In this document: one piece after another, positions 33,974-43,276 of the stretch
How the letters are laid out: each line of letters begins with the position of its first letter
How positions within the stretch are numbered: position 1 is the first letter of the stretch
Origin: Methylosinus sp. Ce-a6
GTDB lineage: Bacteria; Pseudomonadota; Alphaproteobacteria; Rhizobiales; Beijerinckiaceae
Direction of reading: 5' to 3'
Assembly (NCBI RefSeq): GCF_009811655.1
Contig: NZ_BGJX01000018.1
Location: 26,244-90,243 of the forward strand
Length of the DNA: 64,000 nt
The notes under the pieces: generated by a model
The model's input: the letters and a program-made list of their open reading frames with translations, nothing else
Database searches by the model: none
What the model was told of the DNA's origin: nothing
Translations under genes and position numbers: made by a program

Positions 33974-34463
33974 TCGCGGCTCTCCGCTGCGGCCGCCCAT
34001 GTCCGAGGCGGACCTCCACGGCGACATAGTAGGCCGCTCCCGTCGTGCGCGCCAGCGGGCCTGCGGACGCCTATCTTTTCGGCGGCTCGCCCGCGCCTCT
34101 TTCCGCCATGCGCTGGACTGGGTCGTTTCTATGTCGCAATGCGTAGTCGGATGCGTCGCGCAGGCGCCGAACATGCGACGAAACGCTAAAATTTGTGACC
34201 TTGTTGCAACAGTCGGCGAGATAGTTTTCCGCGAGCCGCGCAAAGCGCCACATGCCCCTTTTCAGCCATAAACGCTGCGCTAATCTCGCCCCGTCACAAG
34301 GTCATCGGAGACATGGGAGACGACTTCCGCGCCAGCTCGTCGCGGGGGAGCGCCTTTCTCGTTTCCAAACGCCTGTCGTCGATTTTCGGCGGTGACGCAT
34401 GGCGGAGTAGGTGCTCGGCGTTTTTTATGAAGCGCCAGCGGCGTTGAGAAAGTCAGATCCTAG
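33974..34463. other. Divergent intergenic region, mntH / exoR-like
   Basis: About 490 bases containing the promoters of two divergent genes. It is AT-richer around 34180-34230, where tgttgcaaca (34202-34211) forms a perfect 10-base palindrome that could bind a metal regulator of mntH. A 44-codon plus frame at 34313-34447 (starting MGDDFRAS) is open but has poor coding character and no clear ribosome site. Confidence 0.45.
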
Positions 34464-35345
34464 ATGATCGTGTTTCTCCAGCGGATTGCGTCTACGGTCG
34501 GGCCGCGCGGGCGTCGTGGGACGCTGCTTCTCGCGCTCGGCTGCGCGACCGTCGGATTTCTTCGCGCGGAACGCGCCGCCGCCTTCGACGCTGCAGAGCC
34601 GCGCTCCATCGCCGCCGCCACTCAGCCTCTGACGATCTTCAAGGATCCGCAGGCCGCCCTGCGCGCCGGCCTCGAGAGCTATCACGCCGGCAACGCCAAA
34701 AAGTCGGTGGAGGCGCTGCGCTACGCCGCCGACGGCGGCGAATCGCTCGCGCAGTGGAAACTCGGCCGCATGTATGCGGATGGCGACGGCGTCGCCCGCG
34801 ACGACGCCAAGGCCTATTCCTATTTCGCCAAGCTCGTCGAGCATTTCGCCGACGACGAGCCGAGCCCGCGCGAGCGGCTGATGGCGGCCGGCGCCTTTGT
34901 GGCTGTCGGCGTCTATTATCTCGAAGGGATCGCCGCGGCGAAGATCGCGCCGGACGCCGGCCGCGCCTTCGATCTCTTCCGCTACGCCGCGACCTATTTC
35001 GGCAACGCCGACGCGCAATATAATCTCGCGCGCATGTATCTCGACGGCAATGGCGTCTCCAAGGACGCGCGCCAGGCCGCCAATTGGCTCGATCTCGCCG
35101 CGCGCAAGGGACATGCCCCGTCGCAGGCTCTGCTCGGCCATCTCATGTTCAATGGCGAAGCCGGCGGTCCGCCCCAGCGGGCGCGCGGCCTCATGTATCT
35201 CACGCTGGCGCGCGAAGCCGCCGGCGACCGGCCGACCGATCAATGGATCGTCGAGCTGCATTCCCGCGCGCTGGCGCGGGCGGGCGAGGCGGACCGCAAA
35301 GCGGCCGTCGCAATGCTCGAATATTATCTGACGCGCCGGGACTGA
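34464..35345 (+). CDS. ExoR-like Sel1-repeat periplasmic protein
   Basis: A 293-residue secreted protein with a signal peptide (about 1-39) and four or five Sel1-like (TPR) repeats, for example AQWKLGRMYADGDGVARDDA and AQYNLARMYLDGNGVSKDAR. Length, repeat order and the region between them fit ExoR, the periplasmic inhibitor of the ExoS/ChvI two-component system that controls exopolysaccharide and motility in rhizobia. ExoS and ChvI are not in this window, so the assignment rests on protein architecture only. Confidence 0.7.
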   Translation: MIVFLQRIASTVGPRGRRGTLLLALGCATVGFLRAERAAAFDAAEPRSIAAATQPLTIFKDPQAALRAGLESYHAGNAKKSVEALRYAADGGESLAQWKLGRMYADGDGVARDDAKAYSYFAKLVEHFADDEPSPRERLMAAGAFVAVGVYYLEGIAAAKIAPDAGRAFDLFRYAATYFGNADAQYNLARMYLDGNGVSKDARQAANWLDLAARKGHAPSQALLGHLMFNGEAGGPPQRARGLMYLTLAREAAGDRPTDQWIVELHSRALARAGEADRKAAVAMLEYYLTRRD

Positions 35346-35504
35346 TCCCTTTCTCGCCGAGAAAGAGACGCGATCCTGGAGCCGTCGGGCCCCGGGATCG
35401 CCTTTTCGCGCCCGCGCCTTCGCTGCTCACTGAAATCTGGCTAATTTTGTCGCGCGCGCACATGCCGCATTGTGTCCGGAAACGAGTTGGTGTAGGCTGT
35501 CGCC

Positions 35505-35517
35505 GATGCGACGCATC
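35505..35517. promoter_or_regulatory. Palindrome upstream of the 60-aa gene, possible operator
   Basis: gatgcg-a-cgcatc is a perfect 6-bp inverted repeat with one central base, 50 bases before the ATG of the small membrane gene. The stretch just after it is strongly AT-rich (caaaaaaaacaaaataacg). Operator function is inferred only from position and symmetry. Confidence 0.35.
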
Positions 35518-35566
35518 AAGTGCAAAAAAAACAAAATAACGCACCAACATTCGGAGGATCCGTCAC

Positions 35567-35749
35567 ATGTCACTCGGCACTCACAGCAGCGCGGATATCG
35601 GCAAGACCGTGCTTTGGATCGTCGGCATCACGGCGTTCGTTATCGTCATGCTGACGAAGGTTCCGGATTGGATTTCGCCGGCCGGCACCAACGGCACCGG
35701 CAACGGCCCGGATCCGGGAGTCGGCCGCACCGTGAAGATGATCCAGTAA
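35567..35749 (+). CDS. Small single-span membrane peptide (60 aa)
   Basis: A 60-residue peptide with one membrane helix (about 13-31, VLWIVGITAFVIVMLTKV) and a Gly/Asn/Pro-rich tail (GTNGTGNGPDPGVG) facing the periplasm if N-in. It has an excellent ribosome site (ggagga, 10 bases upstream) and an AT-rich leader, and is followed by two hairpins. I do not recognise the family. Those signals suggest a real, well-translated gene standing alone. Confidence 0.7.
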   Translation: MSLGTHSSADIGKTVLWIVGITAFVIVMLTKVPDWISPAGTNGTGNGPDPGVGRTVKMIQ

Positions 35750-35823
35750 TTACGACGATCTCGCCTTTGCGCTGCGGCTTCGCCGACCCTTCTCGTGAAG
35801 TTCGCGGCTTGGCGTTGATCGCC

Positions 35824-35897
35824 GACTTTTAAAAAAGTCGCTACTCGATCCGCCTCCTCCGCCTCGTTGTCGCGACAATGAGGCGGAGTGAGGAGGA
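35824..35897. terminator. Two adjacent hairpins between the 60-aa gene and serA
   Basis: The palindrome gactttt-aa-aaaagtc (35824-35839) is followed by a long stem, cctcctccgcctcgttgtc with gacaatgaggcggagtgagg (35853-35896), interrupted by one mismatch. Lying between convergent genes, they could terminate transcription from both sides. Confidence 0.55.
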
Positions 35898-35976
35898 CGA
35901 TAGCGCCGAGGGGCTGGGCTCCTCGTCCGAGGCTCGATGGCGCTCCTCGAAAAATGCGCGCCGCTTGATCTCCCCC

Positions 35977-37563
35977 TCAAAATTGCAGCGTCGTCGCGAA
36001 GCGCACGCCGGGAAGCGCGGCGATCGCGCGTATTGTTTCGCGCGGCGCCGGCTCGTCGATCGCGACAATGGCCACAGCGGAGCCGCCCGGTCTGTCGCGT
36101 CCGAGCGCGCAGGTCGCGATATTGACGCCCGCCGCGCCCAACAGGCCCGCGAAACGGCCGATGAATCCGGGCTTGTCGGCGTTGGACACGAAAATCATCC
36201 GCTCGGAGAATTCCGATTCGACGCGCACGCCGTCGGCGGCGACGATGCGCGGCCTGCCGTCATGGAACAGCGAGCCTTCGAGCGTCCTCTCCCCCTCGCG
36301 CGTCGCCACCGAAACGGCGATGAGCGAGTCATAGTCGCTCTCGCCGGAGCGCGTCGCTTCGTCGATCGTTATTCCGCGCTCCTTCGCAATGGCGAGCGCC
36401 GACACGAGATTGATTTCGGCCAGCGCCGGCCGCAGCAGTCCCGCCACGGCCGCCGCCGTCATCGCCGGAATATTGCGCTGCGCCGCCGCGCCTTCATAAG
36501 AGACGGCGATGCGCTCGATCGGCGCTTCCGTCGATTGGCCGAGGAAGGAGCCGAGCTTTTCGGAAAGATCGACGAAGGGCGCGAGGCGCGGCGCTTCTTC
36601 CGCGCCGATCGAGGGGAAATTCACCGCATTGACGATCGCGCCGCGCGTCAAGAAATCCGACATTTGCTCGGCGATCTGCAATGCGACCTTCTCCTGCGCT
36701 TCCACCGTCGAGGCGCCGAGATGCGGCGTGCAGACGACGTTCTCCCGCGAAAACAGCGGATTTTCGCGCGCCGGCTCGGTCTCGAACACATCGAGCGCCG
36801 CGCCGGCGACATGGCCTTCGTCGAGCGCGGCGACGAGCGCGGCCTCATCGACGAGCCCGCCGCGCGCGCAATTGACGATGCGTACGCCGCGCTTGGTCCT
36901 CTTCAGCGATCGCGCGTCGACGAGGCCGCGCGTCTTGGTGGTGAGAGGCGTATGCAGAGTGATGAAGTCGGCATGCGCGAGCAGCGCGTCGAGATCGACC
37001 TGCTCGACGCCGAGCTTCAGCGCGCGCTCCTCGGTGAGGAAGGGATCATAGGCGATGACGCGCATGGAAAAGCCGAGCGCGCGGGTCGCGACATTGGCGC
37101 CGACATTGCCGCAGCCGATGAGGCCGAGCGTCTTGCCGGCGAGCTCGACGCCCATGAAGCGGTTCTTTTCCCATTTGCCGGCGCGCGTGGAGGCGTCGGC
37201 GGCGGGAATTTGGCGGGCGAGCGCCAGCATCAGCGCCATCGTATGTTCGGCGGTGGTGATGGAATTGCCGAAGGGCGTGTTCATCACGATCACGCCGCGC
37301 GCCGTCGCCGCGGCGACATCGACATTGTCGACGCCGACCCCCGCGCGGCCGACGACCCTCAGCCGTTCCGCTCGCGTGAGGAGCGCCTGGTCCACGCGCG
37401 TCGTCGAGCGAATGGCGAGACCGTCATAGGCGAAGATGGCGTCGGCGAGAGCGTGGCGGTCCTTGCCGAGCTCGGGCCGGTAATCCGCCTCGAGCCCGCG
37501 CGAGCGAAAGAGCTCGAGCGCCGTGGGCGCGAGCGCGTCGGAAACGAGCACGCGTTTTTGCAT
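35977..37563 (-). CDS. serA: D-3-phosphoglycerate dehydrogenase
   Basis: A 528-residue long-form PGDH catalysing the first step of serine synthesis. It has the 2-hydroxyacid dehydrogenase domain with NAD loop GLIGCGNVGANVA, catalytic triad regions NCARGGLVDEAAL (Arg), FETEPA (Glu) and CTPHLGAST (His), then the intervening allosteric substrate-binding domain and a C-terminal ACT domain (IFVSNADKPGFIGRFAGLLG). serC lies directly upstream on the same strand (101-base gap), so the two probably form an operon. In serine-cycle methylotrophs this step also feeds serine pools. Confidence 0.96.
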   Translation of the reverse strand: MQKRVLVSDALAPTALELFRSRGLEADYRPELGKDRHALADAIFAYDGLAIRSTTRVDQALLTRAERLRVVGRAGVGVDNVDVAAATARGVIVMNTPFGNSITTAEHTMALMLALARQIPAADASTRAGKWEKNRFMGVELAGKTLGLIGCGNVGANVATRALGFSMRVIAYDPFLTEERALKLGVEQVDLDALLAHADFITLHTPLTTKTRGLVDARSLKRTKRGVRIVNCARGGLVDEAALVAALDEGHVAGAALDVFETEPARENPLFSRENVVCTPHLGASTVEAQEKVALQIAEQMSDFLTRGAIVNAVNFPSIGAEEAPRLAPFVDLSEKLGSFLGQSTEAPIERIAVSYEGAAAQRNIPAMTAAAVAGLLRPALAEINLVSALAIAKERGITIDEATRSGESDYDSLIAVSVATREGERTLEGSLFHDGRPRIVAADGVRVESEFSERMIFVSNADKPGFIGRFAGLLGAAGVNIATCALGRDRPGGSAVAIVAIDEPAPRETIRAIAALPGVRFATTLQF

Positions 37564-37664
37564 GGAGAGCCTCCCTCGGCGGCGCCGAGCGAATTCGCCC
37601 CCATCGGCGCCGCGCTCGCGCGGCGTCCGTCCCTTCCTCTAGATCGTGACGAGCGGCGTCTCTC

Positions 37665-38837
37665 TCAAGCCGCCTTGGCCGATTGCGCGACCGCCTCGGC
37701 ATAGGCCCAGTCGATCCATTGCGTCAGCGCCGCGACGTCGCTCGTCTCCACCGTCGCGCCGCACCAGATGCGCAGCCCGGGCGGCGCGTCGCGATAGGCG
37801 CCGAAGTCGAAGCCCGCGCCCTCCTTCTCGACGAGCCCGACGATGCGCGAGGCGAGCGCCGATTGCTCGGCGCGCGGCTTGGCGGCGACGGCGGGATCGG
37901 CGAAGGCGAGGCAGACGCCGGTGTTGGAGCGCGTCGCCGGATCCTGCGCGAGATGCGCGAACCAGGGCGTCTTCTCCACCCAATCGGCGACGACCTCGGC
38001 GTTGGCGTTCGCCCGCGCGAAGAGCGCGTCGAGACCGCCGATCGACTTCGCCCATTTCAGCGTGTCGAGATAATCTTCGACGCAGAGCATGGAGGGCGTG
38101 TTGATCGTGTCACCCTCGAAAATGCTCTCGATGAGCTTGCCGTTCTTGGTGAGGCGGAAAATCTTCGGCAGCGGCCAGGCGGGCGTGTAGCTCTCGAGCC
38201 GCTCGACGGCGCGCGGCGAGAGGATGAGCATGCCATGCGCGGCCTCGCCGCCCATCACCTTCTGCCAGGAATAGGTGACGACGTCGAGCTTGGCGAAGTC
38301 GAGCGGCTGCGCGAAGGCGGCCGAGGTCGCGTCGCAGATCGTCAGCCCCTTGCGATCCGCGGGGATGAAATCGGCGTTCGGCACGCGCACGCCGGCGGTG
38401 GTGCCGTTCCAGGCGAAGACGAAATCATTGTCGAAGTCGATCCTGGAGAGGTCGGGCAATTGGCCGAAGGGCGCGACGAAGCTGCGCGCCGAGCCCGGCT
38501 TCAGCTGCTCGATGATGTCGGTGACCCAATCGGAGCTGAAGCTCTCCCAGGCGGCGACGTCGACGCCGCGCGCGCCGATCAGCGACCACAGCGCCATTTC
38601 GACGGCGCCGGTGTCGGAGGCGGGGACGATGGCGATGCGATGGCTCGCCGGGACGCGCAGCACCTCGCGCGTCAGCTCGATGGCCTCTTTCAGTTTCGCC
38701 TTGCCGGCGGGGGAGCGATGGGAGCGGCCGAGCGCCGCGCCCGAGAGCGCGCCCAGCGTCCAGCCGGGACGCTTGGAGCAGGGGCCGGAGGAAAAACGCG
38801 GATCGGCCGGCTTCACGCCGGGCTTTTGGATGGGCAT
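37665..38837 (-). CDS. serC: Phosphoserine transaminase
   Basis: A 390-residue PLP enzyme converting 3-phosphohydroxypyruvate to phosphoserine. It begins [18 protein letters not shown], characteristic of the alphaproteobacterial/Methanosarcina-type SerC (TIGR01365-like), and the PLP lysine lies in [17 protein letters not shown]. The ATG at 38837 removes 18 unlikely upstream residues. Its product is used before or after SerA's in the pathway, consistent with the adjacent serA. Confidence 0.95.
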   Translation of the reverse strand: MPIQKPGVKPADPRFSSGPCSKRPGWTLGALSGAALGRSHRSPAGKAKLKEAIELTREVLRVPASHRIAIVPASDTGAVEMALWSLIGARGVDVAAWESFSSDWVTDIIEQLKPGSARSFVAPFGQLPDLSRIDFDNDFVFAWNGTTAGVRVPNADFIPADRKGLTICDATSAAFAQPLDFAKLDVVTYSWQKVMGGEAAHGMLILSPRAVERLESYTPAWPLPKIFRLTKNGKLIESIFEGDTINTPSMLCVEDYLDTLKWAKSIGGLDALFARANANAEVVADWVEKTPWFAHLAQDPATRSNTGVCLAFADPAVAAKPRAEQSALASRIVGLVEKEGAGFDFGAYRDAPPGLRIWCGATVETSDVAALTQWIDWAYAEAVAQSAKAA

Positions 38838-38958
38838 TTGGGTGCTGCCTCCCGGGGCATAGATTTTCGGAGCCTGCGCTACGCGCAACACACCTTCGCG
38901 TCAAGTCGGGCGCGAGCTGGGGCGGGGCGTCGGAGGGAGCAGAGAGTTCGCGCCGGCC

Positions 38959-39807
38959 TCAGTCGATCAGATAGCGGAAGCCGAGCCGGACCTGCTGCAC
39001 ATCGAGCTTGCGCGAATGGGTGACGCCGAGCGCGTCCTTGCCCGAGATCGCGCCGAGATTGAGGTAGCGATAGCCGACGTCGATCGTCCAATGATCGGTG
39101 AGCTCATAGGCGAATCCGCCCATGAAGGCGTAGGCGAATTTGAGATAGGTGTTGGAATAGCTGCGGTCCCAATTGGCCATATAGGTCCCGAGCGTATAGG
39201 GGTCGGTCCAGGTCACGCCCGCATAGGGAACGAGATTGCCCTGGTACCATTGCGCCTGGGACTTCTGAAACATCACATCCAGGCCGACGCCGGCGCCGAC
39301 ATAGGGCGTGATCCCGCCCCATGTGCCGAGATCGACATAGACATTGCCGAGGAACACCGCAGTGGTCGCGCGGCTCTGGAAATAGGGGGAGCAAGTGGCG
39401 TAGACCGGATCGGAACCGGTGAAAGGTCCGCCGGGGGGCGTGCCGACAGCGCCGATCTGACAGCGCGTGGCCACATAGGCCGCGCCGGAGCGGCTGTAGA
39501 GCGGCTGGTAATCGGCGGTGAGGTCGGTGCGCAGCCAGGAATTGTAGCGATAGCCGAAGCCGAGGCCGGCCGACCAGTTATTCACGAAATTATTGGCGGT
39601 GACGGCGCCGTCTATATTCAGCACAGGGGAGCGCGCCGCGGCGATGTCGCCGCGAAGATACCAGCCGGTTCCGAGCTCGACAGGGCCGTCCTCCGGCGCC
39701 GGCGGAGAAAAGAAAGGCATGTCCGCCGCGGCGGCGGAGCCGGCGGTCAAAACGCCCAGGGCCGCGCAAATGAGCCCCGCCCCGGCCCAGCAACCGGAAA
39801 ATCTCAT
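38959..39807 (-). CDS. Outer-membrane beta-barrel protein (Omp25/Omp31-like)
   Basis: A 282-residue protein with a signal peptide (about 1-27, ending SAAAADM) and an eight-stranded barrel pattern: alternating strands such as WSAGLGFGYRYNSWLRTDLT, FLGNVYVDLGTWGGITPYVG and WTIDVGYRYLNLG, ending in aromatic/aliphatic RLGFRYLID. A cysteine pair (TRCQIG and ATCSPY) in an extracellular loop may form a disulfide. Such proteins are abundant structural or adhesin-like components in Hyphomicrobiales. No substrate can be predicted. Confidence 0.83.
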   Translation of the reverse strand: MRFSGCWAGAGLICAALGVLTAGSAAAADMPFFSPPAPEDGPVELGTGWYLRGDIAAARSPVLNIDGAVTANNFVNNWSAGLGFGYRYNSWLRTDLTADYQPLYSRSGAAYVATRCQIGAVGTPPGGPFTGSDPVYATCSPYFQSRATTAVFLGNVYVDLGTWGGITPYVGAGVGLDVMFQKSQAQWYQGNLVPYAGVTWTDPYTLGTYMANWDRSYSNTYLKFAYAFMGGFAYELTDHWTIDVGYRYLNLGAISGKDALGVTHSRKLDVQQVRLGFRYLID

Positions 39808-39936
39808 TGGTTCATCCTCGCTTCGCGCCGGGCGGCGTCAGGCCGGCCGCGACGCGGGTGATGAACGATGAGTAAGTGATTATACTTAATTGTTGCTTAA
39901 TGGGGCTCCGTCGCGCTTCGGCGACGGCGCTCCAGG

Positions 39937-39994
39937 CTTTTGTTTTGATCGCGTTTCCAACGCCGAGCCGGCGTCTACTTCGGCTGGAAACGCT
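39937..39994 (-). repeat. Dispersed palindromic repeat, family A, copy 3
   Basis: Minus-strand sequence agcgtttccagccgaa, acgccggctcggcgt, tggaaacgcgatcaaaaca matches the other family A copies. It lies five bases after the stop codon of the minus-strand membrane gene (40000-40551), in the same sense. Confidence 0.85.
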
Positions 39995-39999
39995 CTCGG

Positions 40000-40551
40000 T
40001 CAGAGCAGGTTGAAGATGCGAGTGAGCAGCGGCGACAGGATGAGCAGCGTGAAGCCGACATAGATCGCCGAGATCGCGAAGGCCGGGATGAAACGCAGCG
40101 AGGCGTGGCGCAAGAGCCACAGGAACACGGTGAATTTCCACATCACCAGCGGAAACAGCACGAAGCCGACGAGCTTTCCGGTCGGCAGCGGCGCCGGGAA
40201 TATCTGCGAGACGGCGAGGGACAGCACGACGGAGATGAGCCCGATGAGCGCGCCCGTGGCGGTGAGGGCGACGAGCGTCTGCTGAAAGCGCTCGCGCGCT
40301 CCGACGAAGATCAGCGCGCCGAAGGTCGTCGCCGCCAGCAGCGCGGCGCTCAGCAGGCCATAGGCGAGGGAAGGGAGAATGTCGCCGTTCACCATCTGCC
40401 CGCCGGCTTCGGTCGCCGCATAGGCGCCGAGGGCGATCCACAGCGCCTGCCGCGAGTCTGGAAGCCCGGCCGGTCCGGCCTCGAGCTTGATGATGTCGAG
40501 GAGCGCCTTCGGCGTGGGCGGCAGGCTTATGGACGACGTCGAAAACGACAT
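40000..40551 (-). CDS. Integral membrane protein of unknown function (183 aa)
   Basis: A 183-residue protein with about five hydrophobic helices, each short-looped, containing IALGAYAATEAGGQMVNGDI and FPLVMWKFTVFLWLLRHAS. I see no catalytic or transport motif; the overall plan resembles Yip1-like or small permease proteins, but this is weak. The start at 40551 gives MSFSTSS and removes a non-hydrophobic 43-residue extension. Two bases of overlap or less with any neighbour; it stands alone. Confidence 0.65.
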   Translation of the reverse strand: MSFSTSSISLPPTPKALLDIIKLEAGPAGLPDSRQALWIALGAYAATEAGGQMVNGDILPSLAYGLLSAALLAATTFGALIFVGARERFQQTLVALTATGALIGLISVVLSLAVSQIFPAPLPTGKLVGFVLFPLVMWKFTVFLWLLRHASLRFIPAFAISAIYVGFTLLILSPLLTRIFNLL

Positions 40552-40854
40552 TTGACGGCCTATGGGGTTGGAGCCTCGTCGGCGGAAGAACGCGACCCGC
40601 GCTCCCGCTGCGCACGAAAAGCGGCGAAGCCCGCGGTTCGAGAGAGCCGCAGGCGCCGCCGCCAGACGCGTCTCTATCACGCTTTCGCGCGCGGCGGAAC
40701 AAGGAGCCGCAGGGGATGAGGGCGATCGGGTGAACGAGGAAAGGCGATTTCACCGCCCCCGCTTCGCGCTATCGGATGCGCACATCGTGAATACTCGGGG
40801 CCGCTCCGAACTTTATGCGTCGGAAGTCGTCGAGGCCCCGCCGCATCGCTTTCG
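40552..40854. other. Intergenic region of about 300 bases, no gene seen
   Basis: Upstream of the 183-residue membrane gene and downstream of the glycosylphosphotransferase gene, both on the minus strand. Open frames here are shadows without coding character. It should hold the membrane gene's promoter, which I cannot pinpoint. Confidence 0.45.
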
Positions 40855-42357
40855 TCACAGCGCGTTGCGATAGGCCTTTTTCGAGAAGATCGTCATGAAG
40901 ATGATCCACACGTCGAGCGGCAGCGACCAATGATCGATGTAATAGAGATCGTGCTCGACGCGCAGCCTGATCTTCTCGGGCGAGTCGATCTCGCCGCGCA
41001 GCCCGTGAACCTGCGCCCAGCCGGTGATGCCGGGCTTCACATTGTGGCGGCGGGCGTAGAGCGCGATCTTGCGCTCGAAGAGCTCGTCGTGGACGAGCGC
41101 ATGGGGGCGCGGGCCGACGAGCGACATGTCGCCGCGCAGCACGTTGAAGAGCTGCGGCAGCTCGTCGATGTTGTAGCGGCGGATGAAGCGCCCGACGCGC
41201 GTCACGCGCTTGTCGCCGGCCGTCGCCTGAGTGACGTTGCGGCCGTCCTCCATCGTCGTCATGGAGCGGAATTTGGCGATGCGGAAGGGCTCGCGATTGA
41301 AGCCGTGGCGACGCTGGAAGAACAGGACGGGCCCCTTGCTGTCGAGCTTGACCGCCGCCGTGACGAGCAGCATGAGCGGCGCGAGCAGGACGAGGCCCAG
41401 CGCCGAGAAGACCATGTCGAAGAGCCGCTTGGCGATGATCTCGAGCGATTCGAACCGTCTCCCGTTGAGATTGAGGCTCGAGATCGCGCCGATCTTGTTG
41501 ATGCGCGCGTCGACGAAACGGTCGAGCACGCGCTCCGGCCCGAGATGGATGGAGGCCGGGACGCGCAGAAAGGCGGTCACGCAATCGTCGATGACATCGG
41601 TGCGGCTCCACGGCGCGAGAATGAACACATCGTCCGGCCGCAACATGCGCGCGGAGGCCTGCGCCAGAGCGAGATCGTCCTCGAGCGCGTCGGCGCGGTC
41701 GCGCAGCGCCACGGCGGCGACGATATTCATGCCGCTCTCGCGGGGCTCGTAGCGGCGCATGAACGCCTCTATGTCGTTCTCGAAGCCGACGAGAAAGACG
41801 CGGCGCGCCGAAACGCCGCCGCGCTCGGCGCTGCGGCGCACGACGCCGACCAGCCCGGCGCGCGCCGCATAGACGGAGAGAAAGCCCGTCGCATAGAAGA
41901 GGACGAAAGCGCCGCGCGAGGATTCCTCCGTCGCCTTGGCGAGAAAGCCGAAGGTCAAAGCGCACAGGAAGGCGACGCTCCACAGCGCCGCGCCGCGCCA
42001 GCCATGGCCTTCGAGCGACAGATAATTCTTGATCGCATATTCGTGGCGCATGACATTGGACAGGACGAACAGGATCGCCGCGAAGGCGCAGAGCCGCAGA
42101 TTGGGCGGCGTCCACCCGTCATAGCCATAGGCGAAGAGATGGTAGAGGGTCTCGCAGGCGATCGCCGTGCCGAGAATGACGACGGCGTCGAGCAGCGCCG
42201 CGACGATGGAGAAGGAGGCGCGCATCAGCGCCGCATTCTGGCTCGGCATCAAATGGGACCAGCCGCGGCGCAGAGCGGCCGCGCTCTCGTTTCCGGCTCT
42301 GGCGCGCGCGTCGCCTTTGCGGAGCGACGGAATGGGAAGATCGGCGATACTCGACAC
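40855..42357 (-). CDS. Polyprenyl-phosphate sugar-1-phosphate transferase (WcaJ/ExoY family)
   Basis: About 500 residues. Four or five N-terminal helices and a CoA-binding-like central domain precede a bacterial sugar transferase domain: KRLFDMVFSALGLVLLAPLM, GPVLFFQRRHGFNREPFRIA, KFRSMTT and MSLVGPRPHALVHDE. It adds the first sugar phosphate to undecaprenyl phosphate to start exopolysaccharide synthesis; full-length WcaJ-type enzymes usually use glucose-1-phosphate. The GTG at 42357, preceded by ggag, is preferred to an ATG 25 codons earlier. The gmd gene at the window end may serve the same polysaccharide, by inference. Confidence 0.88.
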   Translation of the reverse strand: MSSIADLPIPSLRKGDARARAGNESAAALRRGWSHLMPSQNAALMRASFSIVAALLDAVVILGTAIACETLYHLFAYGYDGWTPPNLRLCAFAAILFVLSNVMRHEYAIKNYLSLEGHGWRGAALWSVAFLCALTFGFLAKATEESSRGAFVLFYATGFLSVYAARAGLVGVVRRSAERGGVSARRVFLVGFENDIEAFMRRYEPRESGMNIVAAVALRDRADALEDDLALAQASARMLRPDDVFILAPWSRTDVIDDCVTAFLRVPASIHLGPERVLDRFVDARINKIGAISSLNLNGRRFESLEIIAKRLFDMVFSALGLVLLAPLMLLVTAAVKLDSKGPVLFFQRRHGFNREPFRIAKFRSMTTMEDGRNVTQATAGDKRVTRVGRFIRRYNIDELPQLFNVLRGDMSLVGPRPHALVHDELFERKIALYARRHNVKPGITGWAQVHGLRGEIDSPEKIRLRVEHDLYYIDHWSLPLDVWIIFMTIFSKKAYRNAL

Positions 42358-42694
42358 GGCCTCGACTCCAACCCGATACGGTCGCCGTGCCGTATTGGAG
42401 CAATTCGCCCGTTTCGGCCGGCTTTCTCGCATTTGGCTGCAAACGGCCTGCCCGCAGACGGGCGAAATCGTATCGAGAGAAGGGCCGCGGCGCGCCGCCG
42501 GAGCCGGAGTCCAAACGTAATATACTGATGTAAAACGAATTTACCTTCACCGTCGCGACGGCCGACCGCGCTGCGGGAGCCGCGGCGCCGCGGCGCGGAG
42601 AGAAGCCTTCACAATGGCGTCATCCTGCCTGTAGACTATGAGCGCGGCTCGGGGGCTGGAGGGCGTCCGAACGATTCGCGGAAAGAGGGCCGAG

Positions 42695-43267
42695 GTGACC
42701 GTTCACTTTCGCCAGTCCAATGTTTCGCCGCAGGCCTGTCCTGCGCTGGTTCTCAACGCCGACTATCGGCCGCTGAGCTACTACCCTCTGTCCCTCTGGG
42801 GCTGGCAAGACGCGATCAAGGCGGTGTTCCTCGACCGGGTCAACATCGTCTCGGAATATGACAAGACGGTCAAAAGTCCGAGTTTCGAAATAAGGCTTCC
42901 TTCGGTCGTTTCCCTCAAAGCCTATGTAAAGCCAGCCCGCCAGCCCGCCTTCACCCGCTTCAACGTTTTTCTTCGCGACCGCTTCACCTGCCAATATTGT
43001 GGACAGCGGGACGACCTCACCTTCGACCATGTGATCCCGCGCTCCAAGGGCGGCGCCACGACCTGGGAGAATGTCGTCGCGGCCTGTTCCGCCTGCAATC
43101 TGCGCAAGGGCGACCGGCTGCCGCATGAGGCGCATATGCTTCCGGCGCAGCCGCCGTTCCAGCCGAGCGTCGCCGATCTGCATCGCAATGGGCGGCTCTT
43201 CCCGCCCAATTATCTCCATGAGAGCTGGCTCGACTATCTCTACTGGGATTCGGTGCTGGAGCCCTGA
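42695..43267 (+). CDS. HNH endonuclease family protein
   Basis: A 190-residue protein with a conserved N-terminal block (PALVLNADYRPLSYYPLSLW) and an HNH nuclease domain with a zinc cage: C99/C102 (FTCQYCGQ), D111-H112 (TFDHVIPRSKGG), N126 and C131/C134 (ACSACN). This is the widespread chromosomal alphaproteobacterial HNH protein of unknown target. The GTG at 42695 has agaggg at good spacing; an ATG 19 codons upstream has none. The next gene starts 9 bases after its stop. Confidence 0.88.
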   Translation: MTVHFRQSNVSPQACPALVLNADYRPLSYYPLSLWGWQDAIKAVFLDRVNIVSEYDKTVKSPSFEIRLPSVVSLKAYVKPARQPAFTRFNVFLRDRFTCQYCGQRDDLTFDHVIPRSKGGATTWENVVAACSACNLRKGDRLPHEAHMLPAQPPFQPSVADLHRNGRLFPPNYLHESWLDYLYWDSVLEP

Positions 43268-43276
43268 TACCGCCGA

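Noticed and set aside
34313..34447. A 44-codon plus frame (MGDDFRAS...) between mntH and the exoR-like gene
   Set aside because: No ribosome site, no hydrophobic or conserved pattern, and it lies in a promoter region.
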